Shown here one piece after another: positions 27,966 to 36,503 of a DNA stretch of 64,000 nt. A program made the position numbers and the translations under genes. Numbering within the stretch: the stretch's first letter is position 1; every line of letters starts with the position of its first letter. Source of the DNA: Peptoniphilus gorbachii (lineage in GTDB: Bacteria; Bacillota; Clostridia; Tissierellales; Peptoniphilaceae); NCBI RefSeq assembly GCF_016908115.1, contig NZ_JAFBDH010000006.1, positions 1-64,000 on the forward strand. The letters are read 5' to 3'. The notes under the pieces were generated by a model. That model made no database searches. It saw nothing but the letters and a program-made list of their open reading frames with translations, and was not told where the DNA came from.

Positions 27966-29267
27966 TCACTTTAAAGAGTCAAGATAATTCCTTATATTTA
28001 TTTCATAACCAATATTTTTAGGCTCATAATATTTATTGCCAATAAAATTATCTGGCATATACTTTTGCTCTACATAAGAACTATCATAATTATGAGGATT
28101 TAAATATTTTTCTTTAGTTTCATTTTGGGGATTGTTTTTATCTCTTATAATTTTTGGAATATTTATATTGTTTTCATTTTTTACATCTTCCAGAGCTTTA
28201 TTTATTCCAAGATAAGATGCATTGGATTTTTCTGAAGAAGCGAGATAAGTTACCATTTGTGCCAAAATAATTCTAGCCTCAGGCATTCCAACAGTATTAA
28301 TGCTGTTAAAACAAGCTGAAGCCATTATCATAGCCTGTGGATTTGCATTTCCCACATCTTCTGATGCAAAAATTATAAGTCTTCTTGCAATAAATTTTAT
28401 ATCTTCTCCACCTTCAAGCATCTTTGCAAGATAAATTAGTGCTGCATCAGGGTCAGCCCCTCTCATAGATTTTATAAAAGCAGAAATTGTATCATAATGC
28501 TCATTATTATTCTTATCATAATTTACATTTTTTATTAAAAGAGAATTTTTTATTACATTCTCATCTACAAAAATTTTCCCATCAACTTCATCAGTTGATA
28601 AAATAGCAATTTCTAAACTATTTAATAAATATCTTCCATCACCATTGGAATTTTTTATGAGTATATTTTTTGCAAGGTCTGTAATTTCAATATTTTTACT
28701 TCCAAAGCCTCTTTCCCTATCCTTTAATGCCATATCAAGCATTTTATAAAGATCTAAATCTTTAAGCGGAAGTAAATTTATAATTTGCATCCTAGATAAA
28801 AGGGCTCTATTAACTTCAAAATATGGATTTTCAGTTGTGGCTCCTATTAAAGTTATTACGCCTCTTTCCACAAAGGGCAAAAGTGCATCTTGTTGACTTT
28901 TATTAAATCTGTGGATTTCATCAATAAAAACTATTGTAGAAATATTGTGAAACTTCATAGAATCTTCAGCTTTTTTCAAAACTTCACGCAGTTCTTTTAA
29001 ATTTGAAGTTACAGCAGAAAGTTTAATAAAATTTTTGTTTGTTGTCTTTGCAATTATTTCTGCCAAAGTTGTCTTGCCAACTCCTGGAGGTCCATAAAAT
29101 AATATTGAACCCAGTCTGTCACTTTTAATTAACCTTGAAAGGTATTTTCCATCTCCAATTACATGATCTTGACCTGCAAATTCATTTAAATTTCTAGGTC
29201 TCATCCTGTCGGCAAGTGGAGATGACTTCATTAAATTTTTTTCCATGCTAAGTTCAAATAAATCCAT
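27966..29267 (-). CDS. rarA: Replication-associated recombination protein A (RarA/MgsA)
   Basis: AAA+ ATPase related to clamp loaders that acts at stalled forks. Walker A G-P-P-G-V-G-K-T-T near 60, Walker B F-I-D-E-I-H-R-F near 117, sensor 1 G-A-T-T-E-N-P near 143, and the C-terminal tetramerisation region containing A-L-Y-Y/A-L-I-Y-L-A-K-M-L-E-G-G-E-D and P-E-A-R-I-I-L-A. Length 433 is standard. It follows nrdR by 1 bp. Confidence 0.94.
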   Translation of the reverse strand: MDLFELSMEKNLMKSSPLADRMRPRNLNEFAGQDHVIGDGKYLSRLIKSDRLGSILFYGPPGVGKTTLAEIIAKTTNKNFIKLSAVTSNLKELREVLKKAEDSMKFHNISTIVFIDEIHRFNKSQQDALLPFVERGVITLIGATTENPYFEVNRALLSRMQIINLLPLKDLDLYKMLDMALKDRERGFGSKNIEITDLAKNILIKNSNGDGRYLLNSLEIAILSTDEVDGKIFVDENVIKNSLLIKNVNYDKNNNEHYDTISAFIKSMRGADPDAALIYLAKMLEGGEDIKFIARRLIIFASEDVGNANPQAMIMASACFNSINTVGMPEARIILAQMVTYLASSEKSNASYLGINKALEDVKNENNINIPKIIRDKNNPQNETKEKYLNPHNYDSSYVEQKYMPDNFIGNKYYEPKNIGYEINIRNYLDSLK

Positions 29268-29268
29268 T

Positions 29269-29736
29269 TTAATTCTTCTTTTTTACAAAATTTTCAAGCT
29301 CATCAACAAAAGATTGAAGGTCCTTAAATTCTCTATAAACTGATGCAAATCTTACATAAGAAACTTCATCTAAATCCTTTAATTCTTCCATTACCATATC
29401 TCCTATTTCAAGAGATGTAATTTCTCTTCTCATTGAGTTTTCAATTTTCTTTTCAATATTATTTACTGCTTCTTCTATTTCATCAGCAGAAACTGGTCTC
29501 TTTTCACAAGACTTTATCATTCCTCTAACTATTTTGTCGCGGTCAAAAGCTTGTCGATTCCCGTCTTTTTTAATAACCATTACTGGAGATTTTTCAATCT
29601 TTTCATAAGTTGTAAATCTTTTTTGACATTTTAAACATTCACGTCTTCTTCTAATTGTATAACCTTCATCTGTAGGTCTTGTATCTAAAACTTTTGAATC
29701 ATCATATCCACAAAAAGGACATTTCATTGTCTTCAC
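29269..29736 (-). CDS. nrdR: Transcriptional repressor NrdR
   Basis: ATP/dATP-sensing repressor of ribonucleotide reductase genes. The N-terminal zinc ribbon C-P-F-C-x-C-x2-C (Cys 5, 8 and a second pair in R-E-C-L-K-C near 35-38) is followed by an ATP-cone domain (V-I-K-K-D-G-N-R-Q-A-F-D). 155 residues, standard. No nrd gene is in the window, so its targets lie elsewhere. Confidence 0.96.
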   Translation of the reverse strand: MKTMKCPFCGYDDSKVLDTRPTDEGYTIRRRRECLKCQKRFTTYEKIEKSPVMVIKKDGNRQAFDRDKIVRGMIKSCEKRPVSADEIEEAVNNIEKKIENSMRREITSLEIGDMVMEELKDLDEVSYVRFASVYREFKDLQSFVDELENFVKKKN

Positions 29737-29905
29737 CTCATTTAAGTAGAGTCTCTAGGACTATTTAGATTTATGATATCACTTAAATTTTTAATAATCA
29801 ATTAATGACTTTATAAAACAAAAATCTATTTTATTAGCTTTAAAATTTTTATATATAAATTTATTTTTAGAATTTTAAAAATATTTTTTTTAATTAATTT
29901 TAAGC

Positions 29906-29938
29906 AAAAAAAAATTAGCAACAATTAAGTTGCCAATT
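29906..29938 (-). terminator. Terminator after ftsZ
   Basis: AATTAGCAAC (29913-29922) and GTTGCCAATT (29929-29938) pair with one mismatch around a 6-nt loop, and a T-run of 8-9 follows on the minus strand. It closes the ftsZ transcript. The rest of the ~170-bp gap up to nrdR is A+T-rich and shows nothing further that I can support. Confidence 0.75.
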
Positions 29939-29946
29939 TCTTTTAA

Positions 29947-31038
29947 TTATTTTCTATTAATTCTCAAGAAAGAAGGGATTTTAAGTTCTCCATTATCTTC
30001 TTCATCATTTTCTTCAAGTGATGCAATGGGATTTTTACCTGTAAGTTCAGTTTTGTTTTCCTTTTTATCTTTCTTTTCGTCTTTATATTGGTCAAATTCT
30101 GTAGCAATAACAGTGATTTTAACTTCATCTTTAAGTGATTCGTCAATTCCTGCACCGAAGATAATATTTGCATCTTCAGATACACAATCTCTAATTAAAT
30201 CAGCTGCTTCATTAACTTCAAATATACCAAGGTCTGATCCTGCTGTAATGTTTAATAGAACAGATTTTGCTCCTTCAATAGAAGTTTCTAGTAGAGGAGA
30301 ATTAATTGCAAGCTTAGCTGCTTCAGTAGCTCTGTCATCGCCAGACGCACGACCGATACCCATGTGAGCAACACCCTTATCATACATAATTGTTTTAACA
30401 TCTGCAAAGTCAAGGTTAATTAAGTTTGGAACAGATATTAAATCTGAGATACCTTGAATACCTTGTTTTAATATATCGTCAGCCATTTCAAAAGCTTGAG
30501 AGAAACTTGTCTTTTTATCTGCAATACTTAGAAGTCTGTCATTTGGAATTATAACTAATGTATCAACTTTTCCTTTTAGAGCATTTATTCCTAATTCAGC
30601 AGATTTTGCTCTTTTTCTACCTTCAAAAGTAAATGGTTTAGTAACAACACCTACTGTAAGTAGACCTAATTCTTTTGCAACATCAGCAATAACAGGAGCT
30701 GCACCAGTACCAGTACCTCCGCCCATTCCAGCTGTGATAAATACCATGTCAGCACCTTCAAGAGCTTCTCTGATTTCATCAATTGATTCTTCTGCTGCTT
30801 GTTCTCCTACTTCAGGATTTGCACCTGCTCCAAGACCTTTAGTGATTTTTTCACCAAGTTGAATCTTATTTTCAGCAAGTGAATTTTTAAGTGCTTGTTT
30901 ATCAGTATTGAAAACTAAAAATTCTACACCCTTTACACCTGCATCAATCATTCTATTAACAGCATTATTTCCGCCGCCACCAACGCCAACAACTTTAATT
31001 TTGGCAAATTCGTCTTGGTCCATATCGAATTCCAACAT
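29947..31038 (-). CDS. ftsZ: Cell division protein FtsZ
   Basis: Tubulin-like GTPase that forms the Z ring. [11 protein letters not shown] near 16, the tubulin signature G-G-G-T-G-T-G-A-A near 105, a charged linker from about 315, and the conserved C-terminal peptide I-P-S-F-L-R that binds partners such as SepF, FtsA or ZapA. I prefer ATG 31038, six nt after GAGGAGG, over ATG 31044, which touches the Shine-Dalgarno. No ftsA is adjacent. It has its own promoter downstream of ftsQ. Confidence 0.97.
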   Translation of the reverse strand: MLEFDMDQDEFAKIKVVGVGGGGNNAVNRMIDAGVKGVEFLVFNTDKQALKNSLAENKIQLGEKITKGLGAGANPEVGEQAAEESIDEIREALEGADMVFITAGMGGGTGTGAAPVIADVAKELGLLTVGVVTKPFTFEGRKRAKSAELGINALKGKVDTLVIIPNDRLLSIADKKTSFSQAFEMADDILKQGIQGISDLISVPNLINLDFADVKTIMYDKGVAHMGIGRASGDDRATEAAKLAINSPLLETSIEGAKSVLLNITAGSDLGIFEVNEAADLIRDCVSEDANIIFGAGIDESLKDEVKITVIATEFDQYKDEKKDKKENKTELTGKNPIASLEENDEEDNGELKIPSFLRINRK

Positions 31039-31087
31039 AAACATCCTCCTCGTATACTATATAATTGTTTTTATATTCATTACTATT

Positions 31088-31116
31088 ATTTTATAGAAAT
31101 ACTCTTAAATAGTCAA
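31088..31116 (-). promoter_or_regulatory. ftsZ promoter
   Basis: Minus-strand TTGACT (31116-31111), 17-bp spacer, TAAAAT (31093-31088), inside the 106-bp gap between ftsQ and ftsZ. This would allow ftsZ to be expressed independently of the rest of the division cluster. Confidence 0.65.
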
Positions 31117-31150
31117 TATATAAAGGTCATTTGCTAACTTTTATTTACTC

Positions 31151-32008
31151 CTAATCAGTTTTTTCCTTTTCTATATAACTTTTTTCATTGTTTTCTTTAT
31201 TATATTCTTTGTTTTTTTCCTTACTGCTCCTGTCACTATCCTCTTTTTCACCATCTGTTATAAGAATTGGGCTTTCCCCTTTTTCCATTTGAATAATTAC
31301 AGCATTTTTATTTGTCTTTTTTATGTCATCTAAAATAAGAGATAACATTTTTAATTTGTAAGAAGAATTGCTATAAGATCCAAATTCAACTTTTATTCCA
31401 TCAACTGTTGTAAAGGTGGCTATTGAATCCATAAGTTCAATTTCTCTAATATTTCCATGAAGAGAATAATCATCTTTTTTTAATTCAATAAGAAGGTCTC
31501 TTTTTTCTTGGTCTTCTGCATTAGATAAGATATAATTTCCAGCTTTAAGATTATCAACATTAAATCCAGTTAAATTAACTAAGTTATCATATTTTTTCTT
31601 GGAATTTTGTAAAATTCTAAATTCTTCATCTATTAAAAGGTATCCATTCGAATACATTTGATAATATGGAGTTCTTTCAGTTACATTAACTTTTACATTA
31701 CCTAAGATGCTGTGAGAAATCTTCGCTTCTTTTATGTAAGGAAGAGACTTAATTCTTTTTAGTCTTTCCCTTTTTGAAATAAGAAAATATTTATTCCCTA
31801 TCTTTAAATCAGAAACTTTTTTTATTGTAGCTCTGCTTATATTTTTATTCCCTTCAATTGTTACATTTTTAATGTTAAATAAATTAGAATTTTTTAGAGC
31901 AAAAATTATCAAAAAAATTAAGGAAAAAAATATAAAAAACCTAGTAAAGATTCTAAAATATTTCCTTTTCTTATTCAGTTTTCTTTTTTTCTTTTCCAAT
32001 TTTTTCAT
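31151..32008 (-). CDS. ftsQ: Cell division protein FtsQ/DivIB
   Basis: Bitopic divisome protein. A very basic N-terminal cytoplasmic segment (K-K-L-E-K-K-K-R-K-L-N) precedes a membrane helix near 20-40. A POTRA domain (V-T-I-E-G-N-K-N-I-S near 50-120) and the FtsQ/DivIB beta domain follow. The final ~35 residues are a Lys/Glu/Asn-rich tail. 285 residues. It follows murG by 4 bp. Confidence 0.88.
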   Translation of the reverse strand: MKKLEKKKRKLNKKRKYFRIFTRFFIFFSLIFLIIFALKNSNLFNIKNVTIEGNKNISRATIKKVSDLKIGNKYFLISKRERLKRIKSLPYIKEAKISHSILGNVKVNVTERTPYYQMYSNGYLLIDEEFRILQNSKKKYDNLVNLTGFNVDNLKAGNYILSNAEDQEKRDLLIELKKDDYSLHGNIREIELMDSIATFTTVDGIKVEFGSYSNSSYKLKMLSLILDDIKKTNKNAVIIQMEKGESPILITDGEKEDSDRSSKEKNKEYNKENNEKSYIEKEKTD

Positions 32009-32012
32009 AAAA

Positions 32013-33092
32013 TCACTTTAAAATTATATCAACTATTTTAGAAACAGCTTCTGGACTTGCTAACTTTTTGGAGTTATCTGCCATAAGCTTTCTTTCTTCT
32101 TCATTCTCTAATATTTTATTTATTTCTCTAAGTAGAGATTCTCCATTTAAATCTTTTTCTTCAATTACTGCACTGGCACCCATATTACTGTAACTCATGG
32201 CATTATAATACTGATGATTTCCAGCTGTATAAGCCTTTGGAATTAGAACTGATGCTATTCCAATAGCAGAAATTTCTGCCAAGGTCATGGCAGATGATGA
32301 TGCAATTACAAGGTCTGCACTGGAAAGATAATCATAGACTCTGTGTGTGTAGTCTAATATTTCTACATTTTCTGGAACTTCTTTTAGTTTTTCCATAAAA
32401 TAGTCATAGTGTTCTCTACCAGTTACATGTGTTAATTTAAAAGGTAATTTTTCCTTTTTGTTTAGAATCTCTAGAATTGCATCGTTAGTAGACTCTTGTC
32501 CACCACTACCTCCAAAGGAAAATACAAATTTTTCATTATCCTTTATTTTTAATTCTTCTCTTGATTTTTTTCTATCAAGATGTGAAAAAACGTCTCTAAT
32601 TGGATTTCCTGTAAAAATAATATTTTCATTGCTTAAATATTTTTTGGCTTCCATAAAGTTTATAAAGACATAGTCTGCTTTTTTTGCCAAAATTTTGTTA
32701 GTCTTTCCTGGATAAGCATTTTGTTCTTGGATTGCTGTCTTGATATTTTTTTGTTGTGCCTTAAAAACAATTGGAGCACAAACATATCCACCAGTTCCAA
32801 TTACAATATCTGGCTTAAATTCATTTAAAATCTTTGTGCACTGTCTCAAACCTTTCATCAAATTATAGAAAGTTATAACTGTGTCTTTATTTAATTTTTT
32901 TCTAGGAAGTCCAGAAATATCTATACCTTGAAAATCAAAATTATATTTTTTTGCTAGTTCTTCCTCTAGTGAGTTTTTTTTGCCTACATATAAAATTTTT
33001 GCTTCTTTATCTTGTTTTTTTATTTCTTCTCCAATGGCTAAAGCTGGATAAATGTGTCCTCCAGTTCCGCCACCAGATAAAATATATTTCAT
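32013..33092 (-). CDS. murG: UDP-GlcNAc:lipid I N-acetylglucosaminyltransferase MurG
   Basis: Converts lipid I to lipid II at the inner face of the membrane. The product starts at ATG 33092 (M-K-Y-I-L-S-G-G-G-T-G-G-H), 4 bp inside the end of ftsW. The open frame upstream is an extension that merely shadows ftsW. The GT28 C-terminal motif with A-S-S-S-A-M-T-L-A-E is present near 250. About 359 residues, standard. Confidence 0.96.
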   Translation of the reverse strand: MKYILSGGGTGGHIYPALAIGEEIKKQDKEAKILYVGKKNSLEEELAKKYNFDFQGIDISGLPRKKLNKDTVITFYNLMKGLRQCTKILNEFKPDIVIGTGGYVCAPIVFKAQQKNIKTAIQEQNAYPGKTNKILAKKADYVFINFMEAKKYLSNENIIFTGNPIRDVFSHLDRKKSREELKIKDNEKFVFSFGGSGGQESTNDAILEILNKKEKLPFKLTHVTGREHYDYFMEKLKEVPENVEILDYTHRVYDYLSSADLVIASSSAMTLAEISAIGIASVLIPKAYTAGNHQYYNAMSYSNMGASAVIEEKDLNGESLLREINKILENEEERKLMADNSKKLASPEAVSKIVDIILK

Positions 33093-34201
33093 ATAGTGCC
33101 TTCTTTCGAAATTTTCAGTAAGATTGCTGTAGATGCAATTGCCATTACTAGTGCAGTTCCACCATAGGATATAAAGGGCAGTGTGATTCCCGTAACAGGA
33201 AGTAATTTTGCACATACACCCATGTTAAAAAATGCCTGAATACCAACATAAGTTGTCATACCAATTGCTGTAAATTTATCAAAATAATTTGTAGCCTTAA
33301 AAGCAATCATAAAACCTCTATAAATATAAATTATAAAAAGTAAAATAATTATTAAAGTTCCAATAAATCCAAATTCTTCTGCTATTACAGAGAAAATAAA
33401 ATCTGTGTAAGCTTCTGGAAGATTTGTATATTTTTGACGAGATCTAAAAAGTCCAACGCCAGAATATCCTCCAAGGGCAAAGGCATAAAGAGACTGCCTA
33501 GCTTGATATAAACTTGATGATTGATAATTAGTAGAATCAGATACAAAACCTAAAATTCTCTTAATTCTAAACTCATTCTCTGGATCTTTTAGAATTAACC
33601 ATATGAAGATAATACCCATTACCACTAAAAATAAAAATTGCTTTTTGTCAATTCCAGCTGCAAGAAGTATTGCAAATAATGCGACACCTATAACAACAGC
33701 AGTAGAAAAGTCCTTTATCATTATGGGAACAACAGATATACCCATTATAGCAACTGCAATTAAAAAAGTTTTAGCTTCTCTTAGTGAGTAAATATTTCTT
33801 GAAAGATATTTTGATAAGTATAGTATTGATGTTAATTTTAAAAGATCTGATGGTTGAAATTTTATAGGTATTACTCTAAAGTCAAGCCATCTTGCTTGCC
33901 CCTTTGTAGATGAACCGAGTGGAGTCCATAATAAGAGAATTAATACTACACTAAAGGGAAATAGCCAAGTAATATTTTTATAAATTACAGACCTTGGCAC
34001 TCTCATTATAAAAATAAAGGCAATTATTCCTAAAATTAAAAATACTCCCTGCCTAATTAGATAATGAAAACTATTCAAATTGTATTTTTTTGCAGTGGGA
34101 AAAGATGCTGAGGTTACTGCTATTAAACCAATTACTATTAAAAGTATCATGGTAATTAAAAGCACTAAATCTACATCTTTAATATCCCTTTTTAATTTCA
34201 T
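33089..34201 (-). CDS. ftsW: Septal peptidoglycan polymerase FtsW (SEDS family)
   Basis: About 370 residues with ten hydrophobic segments. SEDS landmarks are R-W-L-D-F near 105, the large extracellular loop containing Y-Q-S-S-S-L-Y-Q-A-R-Q-S-L, E-E-F-G-F-I-G-T near 275 and P-F-I-S-Y-G-G-T-A near 343. It polymerises lipid II with its partner PBP. Its location among murD and murG supports FtsW (or SpoVE) rather than RodA. Confidence 0.93.
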   Translation of the reverse strand: MKLKRDIKDVDLVLLITMILLIVIGLIAVTSASFPTAKKYNLNSFHYLIRQGVFLILGIIAFIFIMRVPRSVIYKNITWLFPFSVVLILLLWTPLGSSTKGQARWLDFRVIPIKFQPSDLLKLTSILYLSKYLSRNIYSLREAKTFLIAVAIMGISVVPIMIKDFSTAVVIGVALFAILLAAGIDKKQFLFLVVMGIIFIWLILKDPENEFRIKRILGFVSDSTNYQSSSLYQARQSLYAFALGGYSGVGLFRSRQKYTNLPEAYTDFIFSVIAEEFGFIGTLIIILLFIIYIYRGFMIAFKATNYFDKFTAIGMTTYVGIQAFFNMGVCAKLLPVTGITLPFISYGGTALVMAIASTAILLKISKEGTI

Positions 34202-35521
34202 TTATACCAACTCTCTAACTAAATCTTTAAAATGTCTTCCTCTTGCTTCATAATTACTATACATATCCCAAGAAGCACAGGCTGGAGAAAGAAGTACATC
34301 TTCTCCTTTAACAGCTAATTTTTTTGCCAGCTCCACTGCCTTGTTTAAATCTTTTACAATGTAAAATTCTACATCTGATTTTTTGCAAGAATTAGAAATT
34401 TTGTCAGCAGTTTCACCTAATAAAATTACAGTTTTTAATTTATCCTTTGATTTTTCAATTAAATTATCAAAGTTTGAATTTTTATCATAACCACCTGCAA
34501 TTAATATTACATCTCCATCCATTGCTGCTATTGCAACTTCTGTTGAGTCAGGATTTGTTCCCTTTGAGTCATTATAATATTTTACACCATTAAGTTCTCT
34601 AACAAATTCAATTCTATGTTCAACTCCAGTAAAAGAGCTAATGCTTCTTTTTATAGTATTAGAATCAATTCCAAAAAGTTTGGCTATTATAATAGCAGCC
34701 ATTACATTTTTTATATTGTGAACTCCAGGAATTTTTAAATCTTTTACATCCAAAATCTCTTCAGTACTTTTGCCGTCATTATAATAAATTTTTCCATCTT
34801 CAAAATAAGATCCCCTTTCAGAAATCTTTTCCATAGAAAAATAATACTTTTGAGCCTTAATGTTGTGTTTTTTTGCAAGATTTCTGTCTTCATAATTTAA
34901 AATTGCAAAATCATCTTCATCTTGATTTGCAAAAATTTTAAACTTGGCATTTACGTAATTTTCCGTAGTTTTATGCCAATCTAAGTGATCACTTGTTACA
35001 TAAGTTAAAAGTGCAATATGTGGTTTAAATTTTATTGTATCCTCTAATTGAAAGGATGATGCTTCTATTACAACAAAATCATCTTTTTTTGCTTCTTTAG
35101 TAATTTCTAAAATTCCCCTGCCAATATTTCCAACTACAAAGGTCTTTGCCTTTCTTTTTAAAATATCGCCAACAATTGTAGTTGTTGTTGTTTTTCCATT
35201 TGTGCCTGTTACCGCAACAACATTATCTGTTTTTAAATATCTGTAGCTAAGCTCAATATCAGAAATTATTTCAATATTTTTTTCTCTTGCCTTTACTAGA
35301 AGATCGTCGAAAGGATAAATTCCAGGGCTTTTTACAATTAAGTCAATTTTGTCTAAATCTTCATCTTTGAAAATAATAAAATCTTCATCTACTTTTAAAC
35401 TTTGAAGATCAATTTTTTTGTCATAAATATAAATTTTTACTGGAAATTCCCTTAAAAATTTCAAGCTTGACTTACCCGTTACTCCAAAACCCATTATTAA
35501 GATATTTTTGTTTTCTAACAT
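34202..35521 (-). CDS. murD: UDP-N-acetylmuramoyl-L-alanine:D-glutamate ligase
   Basis: Adds D-Glu to UDP-MurNAc-L-Ala. The Mur ligase P-loop G-T-N-G-K-T-T-T-T lies near 107, the carbamylated-lysine region and H-R-I-E-F-V follow, and Y-N-D-S-K-G-T-N-P-D-S-T is near 300. The ATG at 35521 is preceded by AGGTG; an in-frame GTG at 35530 overlaps it. About 439 residues. murC, murE and murF are not in this cluster. Confidence 0.95.
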   Translation of the reverse strand: MLENKNILIMGFGVTGKSSLKFLREFPVKIYIYDKKIDLQSLKVDEDFIIFKDEDLDKIDLIVKSPGIYPFDDLLVKAREKNIEIISDIELSYRYLKTDNVVAVTGTNGKTTTTTIVGDILKRKAKTFVVGNIGRGILEITKEAKKDDFVVIEASSFQLEDTIKFKPHIALLTYVTSDHLDWHKTTENYVNAKFKIFANQDEDDFAILNYEDRNLAKKHNIKAQKYYFSMEKISERGSYFEDGKIYYNDGKSTEEILDVKDLKIPGVHNIKNVMAAIIIAKLFGIDSNTIKRSISSFTGVEHRIEFVRELNGVKYYNDSKGTNPDSTEVAIAAMDGDVILIAGGYDKNSNFDNLIEKSKDKLKTVILLGETADKISNSCKKSDVEFYIVKDLNKAVELAKKLAVKGEDVLLSPACASWDMYSNYEARGRHFKDLVRELV

Positions 35522-35530
35522 GTATATCAC

Positions 35531-36481
35531 CTAAAATAAAATTAAATATGAAAGTATACAAAGTATAAGTTCGACTAAGGAAAATACTGCTACAACTTTT
35601 TTCTCATGCCAACCCTTTTGTTCAAAATGATGATGTAGGGGTGACATTAAAAATACTCTCTTACCTCTTGTTTTAAAACTTACAACTTGAATAATTACAG
35701 ATAGAGTTTCTATAAAATATATTCCACCAGCTATAGGAAGAATTAAAGGTACATTTAAAAGAAGTGCTATTGCAGAAATAGCTCCACCAAGTGCAAGAGA
35801 TCCTGTGTCTCCCATAAATACCTTGGCTGGATATTTGTTGAAAAATAAAAATCCAATTAAAGCTCCAGCAAGTACAAGTGAAAATGCTGCTATTTCATAT
35901 CTTTGAAACTTTACAGCCACGACATTAAAAAATAATAGACAAATAATTGTAACGCTTGTTGAAAGCCCATCTAGACCATCAGTTAAATTAACAGAATTTA
36001 CAGTTCCAACTATAACAAAAATTATAAAGGGAATATAAAAAACTCCAATAGATCTATAATCTTTTAAAAAAGGAATATATAAATCTGTGCCCATATGTTT
36101 AGAATTATATTGATAAATAATTAAGATTACAGCAGTTAAAATTTGTAAAAATAACTTCTGATAAGCACGGAGTCCTAAATTTCTTTTCATTACAACTTTT
36201 ATATAGTCATCTACAAATCCAACTGCTCCAAAGGCTAATGTAGAAAAAAGTATCATGAATACAGAAACTTTAAAATTTCCTGTTAATAAAGTTGTAATTA
36301 TTGCAGAAAATAAAAATATAAGTCCACCAATAGTTGGTGTTCCACTTTTAACCATGTGGCTCTTAGGTCCCTCTTCTCTTATACTTTGTCCTGCGTGCAA
36401 TTTTTTTAATACTGGAATTAAAATCTTTCCTAAAATTAATGATAGAATTAATCCCAATCCTATATTTACTAAATAATTCAT
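35531..36481 (-). CDS. mraY: Phospho-N-acetylmuramoyl-pentapeptide transferase
   Basis: Makes lipid I by transferring phospho-MurNAc-pentapeptide to undecaprenyl phosphate. About ten membrane helices; cytoplasmic loops carry F-V-D-D-Y near 90, N-L-T-D-G-L-D-G-L near 163, F-M-G-D-T-G-S near 223 and L-H-H-H-F-E near 283, all active-site landmarks. 316 residues. Confidence 0.97.
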   Translation of the reverse strand: MNYLVNIGLGLILSLILGKILIPVLKKLHAGQSIREEGPKSHMVKSGTPTIGGLIFLFSAIITTLLTGNFKVSVFMILFSTLAFGAVGFVDDYIKVVMKRNLGLRAYQKLFLQILTAVILIIYQYNSKHMGTDLYIPFLKDYRSIGVFYIPFIIFVIVGTVNSVNLTDGLDGLSTSVTIICLLFFNVVAVKFQRYEIAAFSLVLAGALIGFLFFNKYPAKVFMGDTGSLALGGAISAIALLLNVPLILPIAGGIYFIETLSVIIQVVSFKTRGKRVFLMSPLHHHFEQKGWHEKKVVAVFSLVELILCILSYLILF

Positions 36482-36503
36482 ATTACTTCTGTCCTAGTCC
36501 TTT

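Noticed and set aside
29930-30367. 145-codon open frame opposite ftsZ
   Set aside because: Antisense to a highly conserved gene, Ser-rich composition typical of the complement of AT-rich coding DNA, and no RBS.
33093-33215. 41-residue upstream extension of MurG
   Set aside because: It lies inside ftsW in another frame; the ATG at 33092 starts exactly at the conserved first strand and glycine-rich loop of MurG.
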